Under the pieces are notes generated by a model, which worked only from the letters and a program-made list of their open reading frames with translations, ran no database searches and was not told the DNA's origin. Shown in pieces: positions 15,483-23,191 of a stretch of 40,750 nucleotides of DNA. Each line of letters begins with the position of its first letter. Within the stretch, counting starts at the first letter, position 1. Source of the DNA: an uncultured Clostridia bacterium (GTDB taxonomy: Bacteria; Bacillota; Clostridia; Christensenellales; Borkfalkiaceae). The stretch is taken from contig CAJOMS010000003.1 in NCBI GenBank assembly GCA_905235795.1, positions 1 through 40,750 on the forward strand. Reading direction: 5' to 3'. The position numbers and the translations under genes are program-made.

Positions 15483-16244
15483 ATGTACGCCATTGAGAGG
15501 CAAGACGAGATATTTCAGATACTTAAAGAGCGCAAGTCCGTATCTGTAAACGAACTTTCAAAAGAGCTGTTCGTCAGCCCTGCGACAGTCCGTCGGGACC
15601 TGTCCGTGATGGAAAAATCGGGGTTGATACGCCGCAGTCACGGCGGGGCGATACTTACGGGCAGCTCGTCGGACGAATCGAGCATAATCATGCGCGAGCA
15701 GGAAAACGTCGTTGAAAAAAAGGAAATTGCCGCCGTTGCGGTGCGTTTAGTAAAAAATAACATATCGCTGTTTTTGGATTCTTCGAGCACGGTGGGCAAG
15801 ATAGTGCCGCTTTTGGCGAGGTTCAATTTTATTTCCATAGTAACAAACGGCTTAAAAAACGCCCTTTTGTTATCGGAAACGACCAAAGCGCGCATTTACG
15901 TGGCGTGCGGAATGATTCAGAGCCAATCGAACTCCATACTCGGCGCGGATACGGTAGAATACTGTTCCAAACTGCACACGGATATAGCGTTTATGTCCTG
16001 CAACGGCATAGATATAGACAACGGCATGACGGAAGCGAGCATAGAGCAGGCGAAAGTAAAACAGACGATGCTTAAAAATTCTTCGCTTAAAATTTTACTT
16101 GCCGACAAAAGCAAATTCGGCAAGACGTTTATGGCGCGTTCGGGCGGTTTCGGCGATATAGATTATCTGATAACCGACGTTATGCCCTCACCCGAGTACG
16201 TGGCGGCGATAGAGGCGTCCGGCTGTAAAATTCTGCTGCCGTAA
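15483..16244 (+). CDS. DeoR/GlpR-family transcriptional regulator
   Basis: 253-residue sugar-responsive regulator. The N-terminal winged helix (about 1-58) carries VNELSKELFVSPATVRRDL and GLIRRSHGGA, the DeoR signature. The C-terminal half is the isomerase-like effector-binding domain, with LDSSSTVGK, VTNGL and ADKSKFG motifs, which usually binds a phosphorylated sugar. An upstream TTG at 15432 overlaps the -10 element and cannot start translation, so ATG at 15483 with GAGG is chosen. Divergent orientation to the ten-gene run makes that run the likely regulon, with a sugar phosphate from the kinase or dehydrogenases as the likely inducer. Confidence 0.9.
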   Translation: MYAIERQDEIFQILKERKSVSVNELSKELFVSPATVRRDLSVMEKSGLIRRSHGGAILTGSSSDESSIIMREQENVVEKKEIAAVAVRLVKNNISLFLDSSSTVGKIVPLLARFNFISIVTNGLKNALLLSETTKARIYVACGMIQSQSNSILGADTVEYCSKLHTDIAFMSCNGIDIDNGMTEASIEQAKVKQTMLKNSSLKILLADKSKFGKTFMARSGGFGDIDYLITDVMPSPEYVAAIEASGCKILLP

Positions 16245-16266
16245 CGAAAAGCTAAATTAAAAAAAA

Positions 16267-16302
16267 TGCCGCCCGGACTAACGTAGTCAAGGCGGTTTTT
16301 TT
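16267..16302. terminator. Bidirectional terminator shared by deoR and rnpB
   Basis: Stems CCGCC/GGCGG (16269-16273, 16291-16295) and GACTA/TAGTC (16276-16280, 16284-16288) form one hairpin. It is followed by seven T on the plus strand, ending deoR, and by eight T on the minus strand just beyond GGCA, ending rnpB. Confidence 0.88.
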
Positions 16303-16309
16303 AAAAAAG

Positions 16310-16660
16310 GATTTAAGGCAGACCTGTAAGCCGGGTTCTGTCATTTAATGCGGTTATCTATCTCGGCGCATCGTTGCCGAAGCGCTCCAGCGATGTATAC
16401 TTATACCGAAACCTTAACGCGGCGGATGTTTCGGTTCAATCTTGCTTCGGGTGGGGTTTACATGGCACGGTGCGTTACCGCTCCGTCGGTGAGCTCTTAC
16501 CTCCCCTTTCCATCCTTACAGCCAAAAAGGCTGCGGTTTATTTCTGTTGCACTTTCCTTAAAGTCGCCTTCACCGGTAATTAGCCGGCACCCTTGCCGCT
16601 TGAAGCCCGGACTTTCCTCGTCAGATTTTCTCTGCCGCAACCGCACAGTCAGCTTAAATC
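16310..16660 (-). ncRNA. rnpB: RNase P RNA, class A
   Basis: Catalytic RNA that removes tRNA 5' leaders. Read on the minus strand it has the universal GAGGAAAGTCC (16609-16619), GCAACAGAAA, GGTAAGAGCTCACC, GTAACGCACC, TAAACCCCACC with GAAGCAAGA, and the 3' ACAGAACCCGGCTTACAG (16324-16341). Ends are set by the P1 helix, which pairs GATTTAAG at the 5' end with CTTAAATC at the 3' end. The protection pattern of P4 and the order of elements are those of class A, rather than the class B RNA of Bacillus. It is preceded by its own promoter and followed by the bidirectional terminator. Open frames across it are meaningless. Confidence 0.96.
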
Positions 16661-16666
16661 TTAGTT

Positions 16667-16695
16667 ATTATATCACTTTATTTTTTATCTGTCGA
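16667..16695 (-). promoter_or_regulatory. rnpB: rnpB promoter embedded in the end of ddl
   Basis: TCGACA (16690-16695), 17 bases, then a perfect TATAAT (16667-16672), with the RNA 5' end about seven bases further at 16660. The -35 hexamer is read as Ser-Thr codons of ddl and the -10 lies just past the ddl stop. Confidence 0.82.
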
Positions 16696-17835
16696 GCGAT
16701 TTGCACCTTTTAATTTAGAAGAAATATTGCCGAATACGTCTGCCGGGTGATTGAACGTACCGTTCACGTAATCCCTATGTACGCGCACGCCCTCGTCGAT
16801 AAGCTCGTTTATCATATCTTTGAAATCGGATGTTTTATCCTTGAAAAGATACATAGCCAAAGAGCCGGGCACGGTGTTTACCTCGTTGAGATAAATTTCC
16901 CCGTCGCACAGCAAATAATCTATGCGTATAACGCCGTGTACGAAAGTTTTTCGATATACATTTTCGGTTATCCTCTTTATCTCGTCGCTCACTTCCTTAT
17001 CTATATCCGCGGGGAAGATACTGCTTGCCGCGTGTTTAGCACCGCCCTCGTATTTATCTTCAAAAGATAAAAACTTTCCCGCCGAAACGGGGCGTTCGCA
17101 CTCGGAAGTGATTATTTTTCCGTTTGCCGAATACGCGGCGCAATTTATCTCTTTGAAATTTTGCAGGGCTTTTTCTATTATGATCTTTCCGTCGTACCGC
17201 AAGGCGAACTCTATCGCGCCGAAAGTCTTTTCTCTGTTTTCGGCGAGCTTTATGCCTATGCTCGAACCCAACCTCGCGGGCTTTACAATAAGCGGAAAGC
17301 CAAATTTTTGAACCTCACTGACTACGCCTTCCATATCCGCAAAATACTGCGCCTTGGTAACCGTTTTGTACGGCACCGTCTTTACGCCGATGCCGCTAAG
17401 GTATATCTTCGACGCGCATTTATCCATATACACGGACGACGCCAACATATCCGGCGACGCGCAGGGTATTCCGCATAACCTCAGCAAGCCGAACACGCTT
17501 CCGTCCTCGCCGTTTAGCCCGTGGCAACAGTTGACTGCGCAATAAATTTCGCCCGCAGACTTTAGTTTTCCCCTCTTGGATATCCACAGCTCGTTGCTGC
17601 CGACTTTAAGCACCGCCTCGTCGAGATCGCGTAAGTCGCGACTCTTGTAAAAGGAGAGGTCAAACAGCTTATCCCCCGTAAAACACGCATTATCGGTCAC
17701 ATACAGCGGCACGGGTATGTATTTTTGCCTGTCTATGCAATTTAAAGTAAGCACGCCCGTAATAACGGAAATATCCCTTTCGCTGGAAACTCCGCCGAAC
17801 ACGACCAAGATTTTTTTAGCATTGTTTTTTTCCAT
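16678..17835 (-). CDS. ddl: D-alanine--D-alanine ligase
   Basis: ATP-grasp ligase forming D-Ala-D-Ala for peptidoglycan. Shown by VVFGGVSSERDIS at the N-terminus, HGLNGEDGSVFGLL, IVKPARLGSSIGI, the omega-loop FEDKYEGG with its conserved Lys-Tyr, and C-terminal RIDYLL and NEVNTVPG. The omega loop is of the D-Ala-D-Ala type rather than the VanA-type D-lactate ligases. At 385 residues it is near normal, with a charged C-terminal tail that contains the rnpB -35 element. It follows the MurF gene, whose substrate is D-Ala-D-Ala, but a terminator separates the two. RBS AAGGAG precedes ATG. Confidence 0.95.
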   Translation of the reverse strand: MEKNNAKKILVVFGGVSSERDISVITGVLTLNCIDRQKYIPVPLYVTDNACFTGDKLFDLSFYKSRDLRDLDEAVLKVGSNELWISKRGKLKSAGEIYCAVNCCHGLNGEDGSVFGLLRLCGIPCASPDMLASSVYMDKCASKIYLSGIGVKTVPYKTVTKAQYFADMEGVVSEVQKFGFPLIVKPARLGSSIGIKLAENREKTFGAIEFALRYDGKIIIEKALQNFKEINCAAYSANGKIITSECERPVSAGKFLSFEDKYEGGAKHAASSIFPADIDKEVSDEIKRITENVYRKTFVHGVIRIDYLLCDGEIYLNEVNTVPGSLAMYLFKDKTSDFKDMINELIDEGVRVHRDYVNGTFNHPADVFGNISSKLKGANRSTDKK

Positions 17836-17848
17836 AATTTCTCCTTAT

Positions 17849-17882
17849 AAAAAAACGCCGCCCGTTTTTTTCTTAGGCGGCG
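17849..17882 (-). terminator. Intrinsic terminator between murF and ddl
   Basis: On the minus strand, a seven-base GC stem CGCCGCC/GGCGGCG (17856-17862, 17876-17882) with a 13-base loop is followed directly by seven T and then the ddl ribosome-binding site. It therefore ends murF transcripts, or attenuates readthrough into ddl. I do not see a separate strong ddl promoter in the remaining few bases. Confidence 0.83.
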
Positions 17883-17915
17883 AAAAATATTTTTATTTTT
17901 AAAAACAGATTTAAC

Positions 17916-19583
17916 TCAATTATATTTATCGGGCAGGTCGTTTTCGAAGATGACTATATCTCCCTTGCACAGCGTTTGAGCAAGCACTTCTTCCGCGGCG
18001 GAAAGGTCGCTTACGGAAGTTATATCTTCGCTGTTGAACCCTGCGTCCATAAGCCCGTCGTAAATTCTTTCTATGCGGCGCTTGCCTACCAAAATAACTT
18101 TATCCACGTGTTCGGCAAGCCGTTGCCCGAATTTGAAGTTTTCGTAATCTTCGGTCTTGCCCAGCTCTACGAGCCCCGGCGTTACGGCTATTTTTCTGCC
18201 CTCGAAATGATCCAACACTTCCATAGCGGCTTTGGTGCCATCAACGTTTGCGTTAAACGAATCGTCTATAATTACCGCGCCGTTTTTGCCCTGCAATAAC
18301 TGCAATCTGTGCGGTATGGGCTTTACGGCGTTGATGCCGGCGGCTATTTCTTCTAAGCTCATGCCGATATCTGCGGCAACTGCCGCCGCGAGGCATATAT
18401 TGGTGACGTTATGCCTACCGAGCAAAACCGTACTGCACCTTGCCGATTTGCCGTTGATATGCAGCGTGAATTTGGTTCCACTGTCGGATATCTCTATTTC
18501 ATCGGCGTAAACGTCGCACCCCTCTTTCAGCCCTGCGGTCATCTTGCGCACGGGGCACTTATCGTATAGTTCCAAAGTTATGTCGTTATCGCCGGAAAAT
18601 ACGGCGAATCCGTTTTCGGCAAGCCCCTCTATAAGCTCGTATTTCGTCTGCTTTATTGCGCCGATATTGCCGAAAGTTTCAAGATGTTGCCCGGTTATTC
18701 CGTTAATTATAGCGTATTGCGGCTTTACCATATCCGCAAGTTCCTTTATATCGCCCACGTTCCTTGCGCCCATTTCGGCAATAAAAATCTGATTGGAATC
18801 TTTCAGCCTCTTTACGGTCTTGCAAATCCCCATAGGCGTGTTGAACGAGTGCGGAGTGCCCAAAACGCTGTACTTTTCGGACAAAATTGTATTTAAAATC
18901 TCTTTTACGGTAGTCTTTCCGTAGCTGCCGGTTATGCCTATTTTAATGAGGTCGGGCCTATCTTTAAGTGTGTTTTTACACTTTTTTATATATTTCTTTT
19001 TGTTGTTGTTTTCGATAGGCTGATTTATATAAAACGCCAAGATCAAAACGAACGGCAACATAACGGGAGACAGGCAAAGGATGCCGTACCTCAACCTTAC
19101 GAGCAGCGCCGTGGACGGAATGCCTATAGAAAGCAAATTTGCTATCGTCAACAACAATACGTCCAGAAAAAACGAAAGGATAATGAACGTAATATTGAGC
19201 CTGTTCATCCTTGCCGTGTGAACGAGCGGAACTTTGCTTTTCATTTTGCGGTCGCGCTCTATATAAACGATGCAAAACACCACGTAAAAAGCAAAGCCGA
19301 AATAAGTCGCTCTTTCGCTGTCCGTAAATATCATAATGGCGATATTGAAAACGAGATACGCCAGCACGCTCAAAATGGAAACGATTATCAGGCGCAACAT
19401 ATATATATTATCTCTGCGCTTCAACCATTGTAAATATCCGCGACCGTCGTAGCCGGTTTGCTGCAACGTCTGCATAAATTTATGCGCGGCAAAAAACATG
19501 ATGAGAGTGTTGAAAACAGATAACGTTATCACCGCGGGAAACGTCGACCAAATCGAATTTGCCGCTATAAGCAATGCGTTCAT
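17916..19583 (-). CDS. murF: MurF-type Mur ligase with N-terminal membrane domain
   Basis: ATP-dependent ligase that would add D-Ala-D-Ala to UDP-MurNAc-tripeptide. The first 190 residues hold about five membrane helices (roughly 15-34, 62-86, 95-108, 130-153, 165-187) in place of the usual small MurF N-terminal domain. The central Mur ligase domain starts with the P-loop ITGSYGKTT (218-225), continues with FIAEMGARNVGDI and the HRLQ segment, and ends with the C-terminal VTPGLVELG domain. Length is 555 residues. The missing UDP-binding domain means the substrate could be membrane-bound or different from canonical. Neighbours ddl and an alpha/beta hydrolase support a cell-wall role. The start follows GGAG closely behind the hydrolase. 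Confidence 0.85.
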   Translation of the reverse strand: MNALLIAANSIWSTFPAVITLSVFNTLIMFFAAHKFMQTLQQTGYDGRGYLQWLKRRDNIYMLRLIIVSILSVLAYLVFNIAIMIFTDSERATYFGFAFYVVFCIVYIERDRKMKSKVPLVHTARMNRLNITFIILSFFLDVLLLTIANLLSIGIPSTALLVRLRYGILCLSPVMLPFVLILAFYINQPIENNNKKKYIKKCKNTLKDRPDLIKIGITGSYGKTTVKEILNTILSEKYSVLGTPHSFNTPMGICKTVKRLKDSNQIFIAEMGARNVGDIKELADMVKPQYAIINGITGQHLETFGNIGAIKQTKYELIEGLAENGFAVFSGDNDITLELYDKCPVRKMTAGLKEGCDVYADEIEISDSGTKFTLHINGKSARCSTVLLGRHNVTNICLAAAVAADIGMSLEEIAAGINAVKPIPHRLQLLQGKNGAVIIDDSFNANVDGTKAAMEVLDHFEGRKIAVTPGLVELGKTEDYENFKFGQRLAEHVDKVILVGKRRIERIYDGLMDAGFNSEDITSVSDLSAAEEVLAQTLCKGDIVIFENDLPDKYN

Positions 19584-19623
19584 TCAGAACTCCTTTTTCA
19601 TTAAGTTTATGCGTTTATACCCT

Positions 19624-20355
19624 TTATTCAGTCTGCCCTGCCAAAAATTCTTCGGCAACGGCGTTGAAAGTAACGGGATCTTCCGAAAAGCAAAAGTGCC
19701 CGCACCCCTTCATTATAACAAGCCCGCTCCCCTTTACGCCGGCGTACAGCCTGCGCGCCATATACAGCGGCGTTTCGGTATCTTTTTCGCCGAAAACGAA
19801 CAGCACGGGAGCCGATATCTTACCCAGACAGCCTTCGAGATGTTCGTTCGTTATTTTTACGAAACTCTCTTTCATTACGGGCGACAGTGCGCGATAGTCC
19901 GACGACGAAAACTTCTCTCTCCAAACGTCCACACGGCTCGGCATAACCCTTTTCAAAAATGAATAAGTGCCCTTTTTCACGCGATATTTGAGGTTTCGGC
20001 GAGGTTTCATACCCGCGCAACCGGTTAGAATCATACAGCGCACGCACTCGGGATACTCGGCGGCAAGCTTTATTGCAATACGCCCGCCGAAAGAATGTGC
20101 AACTATGCACGCGCGCCCGCCGCAGCGCTCTTTTATTACCGCGCGGGCAAAATCGACGTAATCGTCAAGCGCATACCCGTACGAAGGTTCGGGAGTCTTG
20201 CCGAACCCCGGCAGATCCACCGCAACCGTGCGGAACCTGCGAGACAGGCTTTGCGTCTGATAATAAAAACTTTCCTTGCAAGAGAGGTAACCGTGCAAAA
20301 ACAAAACCGGTTGCCCGTTGCCTTTTTCTTCGGCAGAGTAATATGAATCTTCCAT
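19624..20355 (-). CDS. Alpha/beta hydrolase
   Basis: Soluble serine hydrolase fold of 243 residues. Seen are the oxyanion HGYLS near residue 21, the nucleophile elbow in AHSFGG, an Asp in the FGEKDTETP segment and a C-terminal catalytic His in GHFCF. A basic lid region (KPRRNLKYRVKKG) lies in between. It is 40 bases upstream of the membrane MurF and 23 bases behind rimI in the same direction. Substrate cannot be predicted; esterase, thioesterase or a cell-wall precursor-related activity are all possible. No signal peptide is present. Confidence 0.85.
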   Translation of the reverse strand: MEDSYYSAEEKGNGQPVLFLHGYLSCKESFYYQTQSLSRRFRTVAVDLPGFGKTPEPSYGYALDDYVDFARAVIKERCGGRACIVAHSFGGRIAIKLAAEYPECVRCMILTGCAGMKPRRNLKYRVKKGTYSFLKRVMPSRVDVWREKFSSSDYRALSPVMKESFVKITNEHLEGCLGKISAPVLFVFGEKDTETPLYMARRLYAGVKGSGLVIMKGCGHFCFSEDPVTFNAVAEEFLAGQTE

Positions 20356-20378
20356 AACACCGCCAAAAATATTATAGG

Positions 20379-20807
20379 TTAAGTTAAGCTCAACGCCATT
20401 ACCAATGCGTCCTCTCCGTCGCTGTAGTATCCGCGTCGCTCCCCGATCTGCCTGAACCCGACCTTAAAATACAGTGACTTTGCGGGCAAATTGCCCTTGC
20501 GCACTTCCAAAAAAACGTTTTCGCACCCGCGTTCACGCGCGTGGTCGATAGCTTTTTGCAGTAGATTTAAGCCTATTCCGCGACCTCTCAGTTCTTTTCG
20601 CACGGCTATCAGGGCAATTTCCGCGTCGAAGCTGTAAAGCGCACCGACGTACCCTTCGACCTCCCCGCCTTCCTCGCAAACGAATCCGCAAAACGCGGGG
20701 TTAAGCAATGCTTCTTCGAGCATATCTGCAGTCCACGGATCCGAAAAACTCGATTTTTCTATCTCGTGAACGGCAGGCGTATCGCCCTTTACCCAAGGGC
20801 GAATCAC
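20379..20807 (-). CDS. rimI: GNAT acetyltransferase, RimI-like (ribosomal protein S18 alanine acetyltransferase)
   Basis: 142-residue GNAT protein with the acetyl-CoA-binding RGRGIGLNLL and the RimI-type VRKGNLPAKSLYFKVGF and RRGYYSDGEDALVM end. RimI acetylates the N-terminal alanine of ribosomal protein S18. It overlaps tsaB by four bases, the usual tsaE-tsaB-rimI order in Bacillota, so translation is coupled. Confidence 0.92.
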   Translation of the reverse strand: MIRPWVKGDTPAVHEIEKSSFSDPWTADMLEEALLNPAFCGFVCEEGGEVEGYVGALYSFDAEIALIAVRKELRGRGIGLNLLQKAIDHARERGCENVFLEVRKGNLPAKSLYFKVGFRQIGERRGYYSDGEDALVMALSLT

Positions 20808-21406
20808 AGACCTTCCTCCGCTTGACTTTTTCTTATATACAGCGGAACCAAACTTTCAATATCGTAGGTGGCGCGGCACGTATTTGCCTCTACCGCCTTG
20901 ATTAGCCCGTTTGCAAGGTCTGCTTTTTCTGTAGCCAACCCTTCGATCTCGCTTGAAGAAACGAACACGTAGCCGTCCTCTTTTTTAAGTTCTTCGGTAG
21001 CCACGTAGGCATGCGGGTAGGCGATATTGCCGCCGCGTACGCCCTCGGCGTAAACGTGCGAGTGCTTTGCGTCAACTACGGCCATAACGTCACCCGTTTT
21101 ATCGTATGCAAGCACGTCGAAAGCGGTTACACCCAAAACTTTTTTGTTCAAAGCATAAGCGAGCCCCTTTGCGGTGGCGACGCCTATGCGTATGCCCGTA
21201 AACGAGCCGGGCCCCACGCAACAGCAAAACACGTCCACGTCCTCTTTTTTTAAGTTGGCTTGTGCTAAAACGCGCTCTATCGCGTCCATAAGCACCACGG
21301 AATGTTTTAACCCGCAATCCTCGCTGAAATATGTAAATTCACCGCTGTCGCACTTTGCAGTAACGGTCAAGTGCGTGCCGCTCGTATCGAATGCAAGATA
21401 ATTCAT
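20804..21406 (-). CDS. tsaB: tRNA threonylcarbamoyladenosine biosynthesis protein TsaB
   Basis: Inactive ASKHA paralogue of TsaD that scaffolds the t6A-forming complex on tRNAs decoding ANN codons. LAFDTSGTHLTV at the N-terminus, VGPGSFTGIRIG and AKGLAYAL are diagnostic. Two hundred residues is within the range for TsaB. It lies between tsaE (three-base gap) and rimI (four-base overlap). The partner tsaD is not in the window. Confidence 0.94.
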   Translation of the reverse strand: MNYLAFDTSGTHLTVTAKCDSGEFTYFSEDCGLKHSVVLMDAIERVLAQANLKKEDVDVFCCCVGPGSFTGIRIGVATAKGLAYALNKKVLGVTAFDVLAYDKTGDVMAVVDAKHSHVYAEGVRGGNIAYPHAYVATEELKKEDGYVFVSSSEIEGLATEKADLANGLIKAVEANTCRATYDIESLVPLYIRKSQAEEGL

Positions 21407-21409
21407 ATA

Positions 21410-21817
21410 TTAATCCTTTATGACGATCTCTCTGGAATTTTCGCCCGTTTTGGTTATGGTTACCTCTTTTGCGTTTTCGGGCAGAACGTCTTTAATATTC
21501 ATGGGCCACTCTATGATGCAAACGCCGCCCGCGTCGAAATAATCGGTAAGGCCAAGCCCTTCGGCATCCTCGCCGGAAGATAGGCGATAGCAGTCGTAAT
21601 GGAACAGCTTTCCGCCGTAATCGTTCATATACGCGTAGGTGGGGCTGGTAACGTTTTCGGTTATTCCAAGCCCGCGCGCCACCCCTTTGGTAAACGCTGT
21701 TTTGCCGGCGCCCATGTCGCCGAAAAGCAGTACTATGTCCCCTTTTTCAAGGGTTTTCGCGAAGTTTTCGCCTATCGTTAAGGTATCTTCGGTACAGTTT
21801 GAAATATATTTTTTCAT
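21410..21817 (-). CDS. tsaE: tRNA threonylcarbamoyladenosine biosynthesis ATPase TsaE
   Basis: 135-residue P-loop ATPase of the t6A pathway. The Walker A motif is GDMGAGKTAFTKG, followed by SPTYAYMNDY and the FHYDCYRL and IEWP motifs of the family. It overlaps queH by four bases (stop/start ATGA) and precedes tsaB, so the three tRNA-modification genes are read together. Confidence 0.94.
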   Translation of the reverse strand: MKKYISNCTEDTLTIGENFAKTLEKGDIVLLFGDMGAGKTAFTKGVARGLGITENVTSPTYAYMNDYGGKLFHYDCYRLSSGEDAEGLGLTDYFDAGGVCIIEWPMNIKDVLPENAKEVTITKTGENSREIVIKD

Positions 21818-22458
21818 TTATCTATCCCCGCGTTTTTGGCGGCATCTCTCAGTTCCGCCGCCCTTGCCGAAAATTCGCACCCGCAATAATTTTGCCTGTA
21901 CAATCCGTACTCTTTGGAAAGCTGTATCGAGCGCGCATACCCGCCCTTCTTTTTAAAATCGCCGGGCAAATATTTTACGGCTCGCCCCTTTTCGAGAGAA
22001 AAGCCTATCTCGTTCAATTTTTCGGCGTTTTTGTGCGGGCTTATGGTAAGTGTTGTGGCAAAAAAGTCGAAACCGTGCGCCTCGGCATAGTCACACGCGG
22101 CGGAAAGGCGCATGCGGTAACAGCCGAAACACCTTTCGCCTCCCTCGGGCAAGTCCTCTTTACCCGCGGCGTTTTTTATGAACGCTTCGGGATCGAAACC
22201 GCCGTCTATAACCTCAAAAGCCCCCGAATACACGCAAAAAACGAACCTTTTAAGTTCGTTAAGCCTATGTAAATACTCGTCCGCGTCCGTTATGTTTGGG
22301 TTGTAAAAATAGCAGGTTATATCAAAATGCCCGTTTAAAAATTCCAGACAGTAAGAAGAACACGGCGCACAGCAACAATGCAACAACAACTTTGGTTTTA
22401 CGCCTGCCGCGTCGTTTTCGGCTATTTGTTTTTCCAACATCTCGTGATAGTTCAACAT
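21814..22458 (-). CDS. queH: Epoxyqueuosine reductase QueH
   Basis: Last step of queuosine synthesis at tRNA position 34, by the non-cobalamin QueH family (formerly DUF208). Clustered cysteines HCCCAPC (C28, C29, C30, C33), later RCFGC and the C-terminal NYCGC supply the 4Fe-4S and second metal sites. Length 214 residues is typical. The next upstream gene, the sirtuin, overlaps by seven bases. No other queuosine genes are present, so epoxyqueuosine synthesis or salvage must be encoded elsewhere. Confidence 0.94.
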   Translation of the reverse strand: MLNYHEMLEKQIAENDAAGVKPKLLLHCCCAPCSSYCLEFLNGHFDITCYFYNPNITDADEYLHRLNELKRFVFCVYSGAFEVIDGGFDPEAFIKNAAGKEDLPEGGERCFGCYRMRLSAACDYAEAHGFDFFATTLTISPHKNAEKLNEIGFSLEKGRAVKYLPGDFKKKGGYARSIQLSKEYGLYRQNYCGCEFSARAAELRDAAKNAGIDK

Positions 22459-23183
22459 TTTATACTTCCCAAAACTTCGCCTATGTTTTCTCTGAACACA
22501 AAACTCGCGTGCTTGTCGTAGGGCGTTTCGCTCCTGTTTATCAAAACGGTATGCGTCCCGCCAAAATACCCGATAAGCCCCGCCGCGGGATACACGTTCA
22601 ACGACGTTCCTCCCACTATCAACGTATCCGCCTCGGAAAGCGCGTTTACAGCCCTGTTTAAAACTCCGCCGTCAAGCCCCTCTCCGTACAGCACCACATC
22701 CGGTTTTATGACGCCGCCGCACGAGCAACGCGGCACGGTCTGCCCGCCTTCTTTTAGCTGCAAAATCTCGTTTAACGTGTGTTTTCGGCCACATTTGAGG
22801 CAGTAATTCCTGTGTATGCTACCGTGTAGCTCCTCGACGTTTTCGCTTCCCGCAAGCTGGTGCAATCCGTCTATATTTTGCGTGATGACGGCGCTGAGTT
22901 TGCCCGCCTTTTCAAGCTGCGCAAGTTTTAAATGCGCGGCGTTAGGCCTTGCGGAAAGGTAAATCATCTTATCAAAATAGAACCTGTAAAACTCCTCCGT
23001 ATGGTTAAAGAAGAAATCGTGAGAGAGTATCTCCTCCGGCGGATAGGCATATTTTTGATTATACAAACCGTCCTGAGAGCGAAAATCGGGTATTCCGCTT
23101 TCGGTCGATACCCCCGCCCCGCCGAAAAACACGATTTTATTAGAGGAATCTATTAATTTTTGCAATGCGGAAAAATCGCCCAT
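22452..23183 (-). CDS. NAD-dependent protein deacylase (sirtuin, CobB/SrtN-like)
   Basis: Removes acetyl or acyl groups from lysines, consuming NAD+. Residues 20-35 give FGGAGVSTESGIPDFR. TQNIDGLH and the catalytic His in EELHGSI follow, then a four-cysteine zinc site (CLKC and CSCG). VVLYGEGLD closes the NAD pocket. At 243 residues it is a normal bacterial class-U/III-like sirtuin. It sits in the middle of the long minus-strand run, eight bases behind a small membrane protein. Confidence 0.95.
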   Translation of the reverse strand: MGDFSALQKLIDSSNKIVFFGGAGVSTESGIPDFRSQDGLYNQKYAYPPEEILSHDFFFNHTEEFYRFYFDKMIYLSARPNAAHLKLAQLEKAGKLSAVITQNIDGLHQLAGSENVEELHGSIHRNYCLKCGRKHTLNEILQLKEGGQTVPRCSCGGVIKPDVVLYGEGLDGGVLNRAVNALSEADTLIVGGTSLNVYPAAGLIGYFGGTHTVLINRSETPYDKHASFVFRENIGEVLGSIKC

Positions 23184-23191
23184 ATCTCCAC

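Noticed and set aside
16348-16713. Open frame of 121 codons on the plus strand
   Set aside because: It lies antisense over rnpB, whose conserved RNA motifs explain the sequence.
16678-17835. VanA-type D-alanine--D-lactate ligase
   Set aside because: The omega loop keeps the Lys-Tyr typical of D-Ala-D-Ala ligases, and no vanH, vanX or van regulator genes are nearby.
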